A stretch of DNA of 64,000 bases from Flavisolibacter longurius (GTDB lineage: Bacteria > Bacteroidota > Bacteroidia > Chitinophagales > Chitinophagaceae), in the NCBI GenBank assembly GCA_013327885.1, contig JABUMY010000019.1:62001-126000 (forward strand), given 5' to 3'. The translations under genes and the position numbers were made by a program. Of this stretch, positions 26,301-33,443 are shown piece by piece (position 1 is the stretch's first letter; each line of letters begins with the position of its first letter). The notes beneath the pieces were generated by a model. It did no database searches. It saw nothing but the letters and a program-made list of their open reading frames with translations, and had not been told where the DNA came from.

Positions 26301-27582
26301 GCCGTTTGTCAGCAAGGTTCAACTGAAGAAAAAGCTGGTAAAGATTTTCCAGTTCACCACCCATGTGCTCATAAAGGATATGAGATTTTTTGTTATGAAT
26401 TTGCTGGTGAAGGGAAGTGTAGTCACCGGTCAGCTCTTCGTAAAATTCTGTAAAGGCAGCTTTGCTTTCGTTGCGGGTAAAAAGGTTGTTCACCATCGAA
26501 AGAAAGTCATAGCCGCTATTGCCCTGTACCGGCCAATGGGAGGGAAGGTCTTCGCCCGGCTCCAGTATTTTTTCCACGATGATATAGGCTTCGTCGCCGG
26601 CCATGGCCCGCAGGCGTTGCAGGTATTCGGTAGGGTTGTAAAGGCCATCGATATGATCGATGCGCAACCCCTGGAAAAGGCCTTCCTCCACTAACTGCCG
26701 GGTAAAGGCATGATGGGTTTCTAACACCGACTGATCCTGGATGTTGAGGCAGATAAGACCGTTCACCGTAAAAAAACGACGGTAGTTGATGCGGCTGTCG
26801 GTTTCCTGCCAGTGGCAAAGCCGGTAATATTGTTCGCTGGCAAGCTGCTTGAGCTTTGCTTTGTCGCTGTTAATGGCGGCAAGGGCACTGTTAATTGAAG
26901 CCTTTACCGTCTCATTCTTCAGCAGCGATTGCAACTGCAACAGCAGCTCATTCCAACTCGCCAGCAACGCACTGCTTTCTTCCTGCTGGTGTATCTGTTC
27001 AATCTGCTCTGCAAGACTTTTGGTGGCATCATTACTCTCGGCCGCTTCCAAAACCGCGAGGTAAGAATAGATCTTCAGCGGGTAATATCTATCAAAATAT
27101 TTTAGCACAAACCGGCCGCCTTCATAAGCCAGTTGCAGTTCACCTTTTTCAATTACAGCATCCAGCGTATCACCCAAAAAAGGCACCATCAGCTTTCCTT
27201 TGAACAGTCGTGTGTTCCATGTAATGTCAAAGAAAGGTGCATACACCGACTGCTCGCCTTTTTCCAGTACATCCATCAGCCAGGTGTTGCGGTGGTCAAA
27301 TGCCATGTGGTTGGGCACAATGTCCTGCAACCATTGAATGCCGGCATCGGCCAGCTTTTGGCGCACGGCGCGGAAGGATTCTTCACTTCCAATCTCCGGG
27401 TTGATGACCAGCGGATTAACGGCATCGTAGCCATGGGCGCTGCCGGGCACAGCTTCGAAAATGGGCGAAGCGTAAACGGTGCTGACGCCTAATTGGCGTA
27501 GATAAGGAATGATCTTCTCCAGGTCCTGCAGCGTAAACTCTTTGTGGAATTGGATCCTGTATGTTGAAACCGGGTTAAACAT
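23371..27582 (-). CDS. treY: Fusion of malto-oligosyltrehalose synthase (TreY) and 4-alpha-glucanotransferase (MalQ)
   Basis: One 1403-codon frame encodes two enzymes. Residues 1 to about 890 are TreY: STYRIQFHKEF at the start, DIVPNHMAFD, GLRIDHIDGLYNP (nucleophile Asp309), IIVEKILEPGE (acid Glu337) and STHDTKRGEDTRAR. TreY turns the reducing end of a maltodextrin into a trehalose unit. Residues about 906-1403 are MalQ: GAGLLVHISSLPS, GYSPYSALSSKAG, LVRLDHFRAF (Asp1200), VAEDLG (Glu1247) and THDNNT (Asp1301). MalQ transfers glucan segments between chains. All catalytic residues are present in both halves. It is the last gene of the treX-treZ-treY::malQ run, 30 bases after treZ. Confidence 0.93.
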   Translation of the reverse strand: MFNPVSTYRIQFHKEFTLQDLEKIIPYLRQLGVSTVYASPIFEAVPGSAHGYDAVNPLVINPEIGSEESFRAVRQKLADAGIQWLQDIVPNHMAFDHRNTWLMDVLEKGEQSVYAPFFDITWNTRLFKGKLMVPFLGDTLDAVIEKGELQLAYEGGRFVLKYFDRYYPLKIYSYLAVLEAAESNDATKSLAEQIEQIHQQEESSALLASWNELLLQLQSLLKNETVKASINSALAAINSDKAKLKQLASEQYYRLCHWQETDSRINYRRFFTVNGLICLNIQDQSVLETHHAFTRQLVEEGLFQGLRIDHIDGLYNPTEYLQRLRAMAGDEAYIIVEKILEPGEDLPSHWPVQGNSGYDFLSMVNNLFTRNESKAAFTEFYEELTGDYTSLHQQIHNKKSHILYEHMGGELENLYQLFLQLNLADKRQLARIPSDDLKSAIGEFLIRFPVYRFYGEQVPLSGEEEKGVRDILQALRRAGESGEAVGVLEAVLLHRPHENNADLNDRIRQFYQRMMQFTGPLMAKGVEDTLMYTYHRFIGHNEVGDAPEAFGDTVDGFHRKMLARKEAWPLSLNGSSTHDTKRGEDTRARLNVLTDLHVEWLAHVTEWRELNKDLKKGGAPDDNDEYFLYQVLVGNYPMPGEDEDAFATRIQDYLQKALREAKVHSNWTEPNTTYEEGVKAFALALLDKKGAFWKSFSAFIEKIADHGIINSLSQLVLKATCPGVPDVYQGCEFWDFSFVDPDNRRPVDYEKRQQVLQSFEGKSEDDLFSELWETRYSAHVKLWLTQQLLQLRKTNPDLFAEGEYIPLGVEGAYKNHVLAFARRHKSAVQVVAVPLHNALLCKEQEKTFFEIDWKDTKIILPKEIESSLETVFTRSQVEKGKGLLAADLFSHFPVAILKARQETNIRGAGLLVHISSLPSAFGIGDMGPEAKQFADFLYRTKQKFWQLLPLNPTEEGQGYSPYSALSSKAGYPLLISPELLVKEGLLQAEDLRTRRLPKEAHTDFAEAERVKEEMFEIAFAAFLHDKEHPLHDAFRLFIKTEKEWLDDFALYMQLKKVHEGKPWFDWPDEFKKRDEEALKKFGQKHSREIKKIKWLQFIFAQQWHDLRSYCNKRNIRFIGDLPFYISYDSSDVWAAREIFAVDEEGKRTGVAGVPPDAFSDDGQLWGMPVFRWDVLKENGYAWWIGRLRKNIELFDLVRLDHFRAFAAYWEVPEGEQTARKGKWVPGPGAEFFQAVEMALGDLPFVAEDLGDIDADVLHLRDAFRLPGMKVLQFAFGGDMPHSDYIPHNYEKNFLVYTGTHDNNTTVGWFRTEAGEDVKSRIRQYAGMEVGEHNVHLVLARLAYSSVASIAVLPIQDVLGLDESARMNVPSSAQNNWSWRLKQGQLNSATERLLLEWTRVYNRE

Positions 27583-27612
27583 GATTAGGTTATTAAAAGA
27601 GAATAGGTGTTT

Positions 27613-29439
27613 TTAGTTTTTGTGTTGCACCACCACCACCGTTCGTGGCGCTAGTTGCAGGCTGCCGGCCTGCCGTGTTGCTGTACCGGGACCGCCCCAA
27701 ATCGTATCGGCGGAATCGAGCAAAACCTGCCATTCATCGGGGTTGTCGAGTCCAAAAACGCGGGGCTCTTCGGCAAAGTTCAGCAGGCAAATAACCTTCG
27801 TGGCCTCCTGCCAACGGTGAAGCACAATCGTTTTATCATCGGCGTTGGCCGTAACAGTCAGGTTTCTACGGTCGGGTTTTTTCAGGGCACTGTTTTCTTT
27901 GCGCAGCCGGATCAGTGTTTTGTAAAAATCCAGCATGGTTTTGTGCTGTTCTTCGTGCAGCAGGTGCCATTGTAATTTGGAGGCTTTGAAAGTTGCTTCC
28001 GCCATCGGGTCCGGGGCTTCGCCTTCGGCATGAAATGCGGCAAATTCCGCCTTGCGGCCCCTGCGTACGGCTTCCGCTAAATCAGGATCGGTATGGCTGA
28101 CAAAATACTGGAAGGGATTGGGTTCGCTCCATTCTTCTCCCATAAACAACATGGGCAAAAAAGGGCTGAGCATCACAGCCGCCGCGAGCAGCTTTTGTGT
28201 TTCAAAACTTACCAATTGACTGGTGCGTTCACCCAACATGCGGTTGCCTACCTGGTCGTGGTTTTGCGAAAAAACAATGAACTGTTGCCCGGGTGAATTT
28301 TCGGCTTTCACACCAAAAGTTTTGTTGCGGTGCGCCGACCATTGCCCGTCATACACGTAGGCATCCCGGTAGGCTTTTGCCAGGTGACCGATCCCGGTAA
28401 AATCGGAATAATAACCCGTGCCTGCCTGCCCGGTGCTCACCCGCAAAGCATGGTGAAATTCATCTACCCACTGTGCATCCATGCCGTAACCCCCTTTTTC
28501 CACCGGGTTGATAAAACGGGTGTCGTTCAGGTCGAGTTCTACGATCAGGTAGTGCTTTTTTCCTGTTTGTACCATCAGCTCATTTACCCGCAGGCGAATT
28601 TCCTGCAGGATGTGCACCGGGCTAAAATCTTTGATGGCATGAACCGCATCGAGCCGCAATGCATCGATGTGAAAATCGCGGAACCACATCAGCGCATTCT
28701 CAATAAAATATCTTCTGACACCATCGCTCCACTGGTCGTCGAAATTGATGGCATGTCCCCAGGGTGTATTGTACCTGGCGGTAAAATAGGGCCCGAATGC
28801 GCCGAGGTAAGCACCTTCCGGTCCCAGGTGATTGTACACCACGTCGAGAATAACAGCCAGGCCTTTTTGGTGACAGGCATTGACAAATGCCTGTAATCCC
28901 CGCGGACCCCCGTAGCTGTCTTGTACAGCAAAGGGAAAAGCGCCATCGTAACCCCAATTCCGGTCGCCAGGAAACTGTGCCACGGGCATGATCTCAATGG
29001 CTGTGATACCCAGTTCAACCAGGTGATCCAGTTTTTCCGCTGCAGCGGCAAAAGTGCCTTCTTCGCTAAACGTACCAACATGCAATTCGTAAAGAATATA
29101 ATCTTCCAGCGTAAGGTTGGCCCATTGCCCTTCCTGCCAGTTGAATGCCTGCAGGTTCACCGCTTCTGATTCGTTGTGCACACCGTTGGGTTGCGAGAGG
29201 GAAGCAGGATCGGGTAGCGGTGCGCCGTCATCCACTTTTATCTTGTATAAACTGCTTTCTTTAATTGCTGTTGATGTGCAGTGCCAGTAACCCATTTCTC
29301 CTTTTTCCAGGGGAATGCTGCCGCCATTTGTTTGTAATGAAACAGCATTGGCCAGCGGCGACCACACGGTGATCTCCGCACTGCCATGTTCAGTGAAATT
29401 GATTCCAATACCGCGTTTGGAAACATCCAGGTGCTTCAT
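27613..29439 (-). CDS. treZ: Malto-oligosyltrehalose trehalohydrolase (TreZ)
   Basis: From the ATG at 29439 the product is 608 residues; an ATG five codons earlier would overlap the treX stop. It is a GH13 enzyme with an N-terminal sandwich domain, then YELHVGTFSEEGTF, the diagnostic FPGDRNWGYDGAFPFAVQ, HIDALRLDAVHAI (nucleophile Asp), LIVELDLND (acid Glu) and SQNHDQVGNR. TreZ releases trehalose from the end made by TreY. The gene lies between treX and the treY::malQ fusion, in the order in which the pathway works. Confidence 0.94.
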   Translation of the reverse strand: MKHLDVSKRGIGINFTEHGSAEITVWSPLANAVSLQTNGGSIPLEKGEMGYWHCTSTAIKESSLYKIKVDDGAPLPDPASLSQPNGVHNESEAVNLQAFNWQEGQWANLTLEDYILYELHVGTFSEEGTFAAAAEKLDHLVELGITAIEIMPVAQFPGDRNWGYDGAFPFAVQDSYGGPRGLQAFVNACHQKGLAVILDVVYNHLGPEGAYLGAFGPYFTARYNTPWGHAINFDDQWSDGVRRYFIENALMWFRDFHIDALRLDAVHAIKDFSPVHILQEIRLRVNELMVQTGKKHYLIVELDLNDTRFINPVEKGGYGMDAQWVDEFHHALRVSTGQAGTGYYSDFTGIGHLAKAYRDAYVYDGQWSAHRNKTFGVKAENSPGQQFIVFSQNHDQVGNRMLGERTSQLVSFETQKLLAAAVMLSPFLPMLFMGEEWSEPNPFQYFVSHTDPDLAEAVRRGRKAEFAAFHAEGEAPDPMAEATFKASKLQWHLLHEEQHKTMLDFYKTLIRLRKENSALKKPDRRNLTVTANADDKTIVLHRWQEATKVICLLNFAEEPRVFGLDNPDEWQVLLDSADTIWGGPGTATRQAGSLQLAPRTVVVVQHKN

Positions 29440-29441
29440 AC

Positions 29442-31568
29442 TTATTTGCTCCATTCTTTTAAAAGCACAATCGAACGGCCTTCAATGGTGATGGTTTTTT
29501 TGGCTGGCACCATCTCGCCGGTTTCTTCAAAGTAATCAATAGCGGTATCAAGGATCTTTGTCCAGCGCCGGCCAAACTTTTGTGGCGGCAGCAGGAAATT
29601 TATCGAATCGTGGTAGGCGTTAAAGATGAGAAAGAAGTCATCGTCAACGATCTTTTCGCCTTTGGGCCCGGGAGATGGAATGGCTTTTCCATTCAGGAAA
29701 ATGCCCAACGTTTTGGCATAGTCATCCCGCCAGTTCTCTTCGGTCATTTGTTCGCCGTCGGGCCTGAACCAGGCGATGTCTTCCACATCAACACCTTTGT
29801 AGGGTTGGCCTTTGAACCAGCGGCGCCTGTTGAATACGGGATGCCGCCGTGCAAAATGAATGATCTTTTTGCTGAAGGTGAGCAGGTCTAAATCAGCAGC
29901 TTCCCAATCTACCCAGGAGATCTCGTTGTCCTGGCAATACGCATTGTTGTTGCCGCCTTGCGTTCGGCCCAATTCATCGCCGGCTACCAGCATGGGCACA
30001 CCCTGTGAAAGAAAGAGCGTGGTTAAAAAGTTACGCACCTGTTTTTTGCGCAGAAGCGTAATGGCCGGCACATCGGTCTCGCCTTCGTAACCGCAGTTCC
30101 AGCTCCGGTTGTGACTCTCGCCATCGTTGTTGCCTTCGCCATTGGCTTCGTTGTGTTTTTCGTTGTACGAAACAAGATCGCGGAGGGTAAAGCCGTCGTG
30201 CGCCGTAATAAAATTGATGCTGGCCGTTGGCTGCCGGTTGTTGTCTTCGTACAGGTCCGGACTACCGGTGAAGCGCAGGGCAAATTCGCCCAGCATGCTT
30301 TCGGCACCCCGCCAATAATCCCGCATGCAGTCGCGGTACTTTCCGTTCCATTCGGCCCATCCGGGCGGGAAGTTGCCCACCTGGTAACCGCCTTCGCCAA
30401 TGTCCCAGGGTTCTGCAATCAGCTTTACTTGCGAGATCACCGGGTCCTGGTGAATGATATCAAAAAAAGATCCCAGGCGGTCTACCTCGTGCAGCTCTCT
30501 TGCCAGCGAGGCAGCCAGGTCAAAGCGAAAGCCATCGACGTGCATCTCCAGCACCCAATACCGCAGGCTGTCCATGATCAGTCGTAGTACCGGCGGCATC
30601 ATGGCATTAAGCGTATTGCCGGTGCCGGTATAATCCATGTAGTACCGCTTATCATCAGTAAGACGATAATACGACAGGTTGTCGATGCCGCGGAACGAAA
30701 GCGTCGGCCCCAGGTGGTTGCCCTCCGCCGTATGGTTGTACACCACGTCAAGGATCACTTCAATACCGGCCTTGTGCAGTTCTTTTACCATGGCTTTGAA
30801 CTCGTACACCTGTTCGCCGAGATAACCCTTGCTGGCGTAGCGCACATCCGGTGCAAAAAAACCAATGGTGTTGTAACCCCAGAAGTTTGTAAGGCCTTTA
30901 TCGGCCAAAAATTTATCCAGCACAAAATGATGAACCGGCATCAGCTCGATGGCTGAAATGCCCAATTCTTTCAGGTATTGAATGGTGACCGGGTGGCCGA
31001 TGGCAGCATAAGTACCACGGATCTCTTCCGGTATGGCCGGGTGCAATTTGGTGAAGCCTTTTACATGAGTTTCGTAGATGATGCTACGGTGATAAGGAAT
31101 GCGCGGCAGCTTGTCGCCTTCCCAATCAAACCGCGGATCGATCACAACTGATTTGGGAATGAACGGCGCACTGTCTGTATCGCTAAAGCTTTGGTCCTCT
31201 TCGGGATGTCCCAATTCATACCCAAAAAGAGCGTCGTTCCAGCTAATGGTTCCGGAGATGGCTTTGGCATACGGATCGATCAATAATTTACTGGGGTTGA
31301 AACGGTGACCGGCCTGTGGCTCGTAAGGCCCGTACATGCGGTAGCCATATTGCTGGCCGGGACCGAGCCCGGGAAGGTAAATATGCCAGATGCCATTGGT
31401 GCGTTCTTTCACCCGTATGCGGGTGGTTTCAACCGTTTCATCCGTTCCGTCAAAAAGACAAAGTTCAACAGCCGTGGCATTTTCACTGAACACGGCAAAA
31501 TTTACTCCCTGTCCGTCCCAATTAGCGCCGAGTGGAAATGGATAGCCTGGATAGCTGGTTACCTTCAT
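29442..31568 (-). CDS. treX: Glycogen debranching enzyme (GlgX/TreX type)
   Basis: The 708-residue GH13 isoamylase-type protein opens with a CBM48-like domain (PLGANWDGQGVNFAVFSENA). It continues with ETHVKGFTKLHP, DVVYNHTAEGN, VDGFRFDLA (nucleophile Asp), LIAEPWDIG (acid Glu) and ITAHDGFTLRDLVSYN. It cleaves alpha-1,6 branches, releasing linear dextrins. As the first gene of the operon it supplies chains to TreY and TreZ. GlgX would be the name in a glycogen context; TreX is preferred here because of its neighbours. Confidence 0.92.
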   Translation of the reverse strand: MKVTSYPGYPFPLGANWDGQGVNFAVFSENATAVELCLFDGTDETVETTRIRVKERTNGIWHIYLPGLGPGQQYGYRMYGPYEPQAGHRFNPSKLLIDPYAKAISGTISWNDALFGYELGHPEEDQSFSDTDSAPFIPKSVVIDPRFDWEGDKLPRIPYHRSIIYETHVKGFTKLHPAIPEEIRGTYAAIGHPVTIQYLKELGISAIELMPVHHFVLDKFLADKGLTNFWGYNTIGFFAPDVRYASKGYLGEQVYEFKAMVKELHKAGIEVILDVVYNHTAEGNHLGPTLSFRGIDNLSYYRLTDDKRYYMDYTGTGNTLNAMMPPVLRLIMDSLRYWVLEMHVDGFRFDLAASLARELHEVDRLGSFFDIIHQDPVISQVKLIAEPWDIGEGGYQVGNFPPGWAEWNGKYRDCMRDYWRGAESMLGEFALRFTGSPDLYEDNNRQPTASINFITAHDGFTLRDLVSYNEKHNEANGEGNNDGESHNRSWNCGYEGETDVPAITLLRKKQVRNFLTTLFLSQGVPMLVAGDELGRTQGGNNNAYCQDNEISWVDWEAADLDLLTFSKKIIHFARRHPVFNRRRWFKGQPYKGVDVEDIAWFRPDGEQMTEENWRDDYAKTLGIFLNGKAIPSPGPKGEKIVDDDFFLIFNAYHDSINFLLPPQKFGRRWTKILDTAIDYFEETGEMVPAKKTITIEGRSIVLLKEWSK

Positions 31569-31653
31569 GTGGAAGTTTGAATTTTTTGTGGATGTCTGCT
31601 AGTGTTTTCAATTTTCCTGCCAAGACAAGCGGGGCAGTTGGAGACGATTAGCG

Positions 31654-31678
31654 GGATAATGAGATATTGGAATATTTG
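31654..31678. repeat. Single GATATTGG-type word element
   Basis: GATAATGAGATATTGGAATATTT repeats the words of the 23254 element and shares TGAGATATTGG with it exactly. Only one arm is present here. It lies just upstream of the antitoxin gene. Confidence 0.5.
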
Positions 31679-31727
31679 TTGTCGGGAGCAAAAAATAAGA
31701 TTGCTTTACATTTACACAAACGGTTTC

Positions 31728-31979
31728 ATGGAAGCGCACAATTCAGCATACGATATTTCGCAATACTGGTTGAAGCTGACGGCTGCACAGCAGGAGTCTA
31801 TTCTTTCGGTTGTGAAAAATTTTGTACTGGCAAACGAAAGCCAAACAGAGGCTACCGTTCTTTCCGCAGAAGAAATGGAAAGAATTTGGAAAGACCGCGA
31901 AGATTACCTGAATGGTATTGGGAAAAACTATTCACGGGAAGAAGCCAGGGCCTACATTTTACGCAATCAAACAAAATGA
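31728..31979 (+). CDS. Antitoxin of a type II toxin-antitoxin pair
   Basis: The ATG at 31728 gives 83 residues; the open frame upstream crosses a repeat and is unlikely to be translated. The C-terminal half is charged (LSAEEMERIWKDREDYLNG...YSREEARAYI), like small antitoxins that fold on their toxin. The N-terminal half (ISQYWLKLTAAQQESILSVVKNF) is a short helical part found in Bacteroidota addiction-module proteins paired with RelE/ParE toxins. The stop overlaps the toxin start (ATGA). The call depends largely on the neighbour. Confidence 0.7.
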   Translation: MEAHNSAYDISQYWLKLTAAQQESILSVVKNFVLANESQTEATVLSAEEMERIWKDREDYLNGIGKNYSREEARAYILRNQTK

Positions 31980-32278
31980 AGTTTCGCATTATTGAAAGGC
32001 AGGAGGCCGTCGATAATGTTTTGCAGGCTTTTAATTGGTACGAATCCCAAAAGGAAGGGCTGGGATTTGCCTTTCTTCAATCGTTAGACCAATTCTATGA
32101 TTCCCTTGAACGCAATCCGGAAGCCTATTCTTTTTTACAGAAACCATTGCGCCAGGGAAAAATTGAAACGTTCCCATATGTTGTTGTATTTGAAATACAG
32201 GATACAACTGTCATAATTTTTAAAATCTTCAATACACACCAGGAACCCGGTAAAAAAATAGGCGGCACAAAATTTTAA
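31976..32278 (+). CDS. RelE/ParE family toxin
   Basis: A 100-residue protein starting at the ATG that overlaps the antitoxin stop. It follows the ParE/RelE fold: ERQEAVDNVLQAFNWYESQKEGLG for the helical hairpin, FLQSLDQFYDSLERNPEAY for the second pair, then strands PYVVVFEIQDTTVIIFKIFNT. In ParE-type toxins the target is DNA gyrase, in RelE-type mRNA on the ribosome; the sequence does not decide which. It is shielded by the upstream antitoxin. The pair may serve phage defence or genome stabilisation. Confidence 0.8.
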   Translation: MKFRIIERQEAVDNVLQAFNWYESQKEGLGFAFLQSLDQFYDSLERNPEAYSFLQKPLRQGKIETFPYVVVFEIQDTTVIIFKIFNTHQEPGKKIGGTKF

Positions 32279-32326
32279 GAATCTTCACACAATAATCCGT
32301 ACCGCATTTTCATTAGTGGTTTGCAG

Positions 32327-32334
32327 TACATTTA
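32327..32334 (+). promoter_or_regulatory. Possible -7 box (TACATTTA) for the FHA/PP2C/kinase locus
   Basis: TACATTTA matches seven of eight positions of TAnnTTTG and lies 19 bases before the ATG at 32353. The -33 element is not clear. Confidence 0.3.
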
Positions 32335-32352
32335 TGGCACTAACTCTCTTGC

Positions 32353-33342
32353 ATGAAGTCAAAACAATCTTTCTGGCAACGCATAGGCCTGCATGATTTT
32401 TTTCTGAAAAAGGAAGCCGAACGTACTGACACGGCGCCGCCATCCCTTACACCCAACGATGTGTACCATTATATCATTGAAAAGTTCAGGGAATCGGTCA
32501 AAGACCTTTCGTTTGCCGAACGGGTGGTGTTCTACCACGAATACATCATCTGCCTCAACCCCGACGATTACCGCCTTTTTATGGAAAACAAAAAAGGCAT
32601 TTTTGGTATCATCGTTCACGAATCGCTGAAAAAAATTTACGGCCTGCTGAAGGAATACCGTGCCCTCGGCAAAACGGTGGAACCTTCCGCCAGTCGCTGG
32701 ATCTTTCGCTTTGTTTCGCATCCCGAATACGCCAGCGGCGATATCAGCTTTATCGGTAAGCTGCTCCCCGACAGTGCACCCAATACACAAACGGCCGAAA
32801 ACCTGCGGGTGACCTTTATTCCAAGGCAAACTGGCATTGCACAAACCTTCGACATCAACCCCGATATTTTAAAAGGATTTCATTTTTACAGCGAAGGTTA
32901 TTACGAAGTGCCTTACCGCGAAGACCTGGTGCTCGACGAACGGCAGATCCGGAACACGCCGGGTGCCGCTTCGCCAACAGCAAATGGGTCTGCTGGTGCT
33001 TTAGCACGGTTTGAGACCATTGTGCCCGACAAAGAATTTGCGGGAAAAAAAATCGAATATTTTATGCGGGATGAAACGATCACCGTGAGCGGAAAAGACG
33101 AAACAGCGGAGGGTAGCCAGGTATTCAAGATCCCTTCCGACTGGGTCAATTCGCCCCACTTGAAGATCCGTTTCAGCAAGGACGAAAACAAATTCTTCCT
33201 GGTATCCTTCGGCGAAAAAACAGTGCTGAATGAAAGAGAGGTGGTGCGTTGCAAAGAAGACGCACCGCAGTGGACAGAGTTGCCGTTCAACTCCCGCATT
33301 TTACTTAACGGCATCGTAGGCGTAAACATCTTTAAACCATAA
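32353..33342 (+). CDS. FhaA-like protein: DUF3662-like N-domain plus degenerate FHA-like C-domain
   Basis: This 329-residue cytoplasmic protein opens the envelope-signalling locus. The segment VVFYHEYIICLNPDDYRLF (about 56-74) and the helices after it resemble the N-terminal DUF3662 domain of actinobacterial FhaA (pattern Y-V-L-PEDY-L). The C-terminal 100 residues (from about 230: YFMRDETITVSG, HLKIRFSKDENKFFLVS, ELPFNSRILLNG) have the strand order of an FHA domain but lack the GR and SxxH phosphothreonine-binding residues. So it may bind partners without phosphothreonine recognition. Both calls come from pattern memory, not from a search. The next gene begins 2 bases downstream. Confidence 0.6.
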   Translation: MKSKQSFWQRIGLHDFFLKKEAERTDTAPPSLTPNDVYHYIIEKFRESVKDLSFAERVVFYHEYIICLNPDDYRLFMENKKGIFGIIVHESLKKIYGLLKEYRALGKTVEPSASRWIFRFVSHPEYASGDISFIGKLLPDSAPNTQTAENLRVTFIPRQTGIAQTFDINPDILKGFHFYSEGYYEVPYREDLVLDERQIRNTPGAASPTANGSAGALARFETIVPDKEFAGKKIEYFMRDETITVSGKDETAEGSQVFKIPSDWVNSPHLKIRFSKDENKFFLVSFGEKTVLNEREVVRCKEDAPQWTELPFNSRILLNGIVGVNIFKP

Positions 33343-33344
33343 CC

Positions 33345-33443
33345 ATGTCGGCAGTTATTTCTCTGGTACTCCTGGGTATTTGTGTGTTTATGCTCATTGC
33401 CCATTTTGCTGAAATCAAAAACACCCACAAAAAGAATGGCTGA
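33345..33443 (+). CDS. 32-residue single-span membrane peptide
   Basis: A complete ATG-to-TGA frame begins 2 bases after the FHA-like gene and overlaps the PP2C start by 8 bases. It encodes MSAVISLVLLGICVFMLIAH, one membrane helix of about 20 residues, then a short basic tail (EIKNTHKKNG). The tight packing between two genes of a conserved-looking locus argues for a real small protein that is translationally coupled to the phosphatase. It could be a membrane adaptor or just a coupling device. No homologue comes to mind. Confidence 0.55.
   Translation: MSAVISLVLLGICVFMLIAHFAEIKNTHKKNG

Noticed and set aside
25591-26694. A 367-codon plus-strand open frame
   Set aside because: It mirrors the TreY part of the fusion gene on the other strand and its composition (Phe, His, Val rich) is typical of an antisense shadow.
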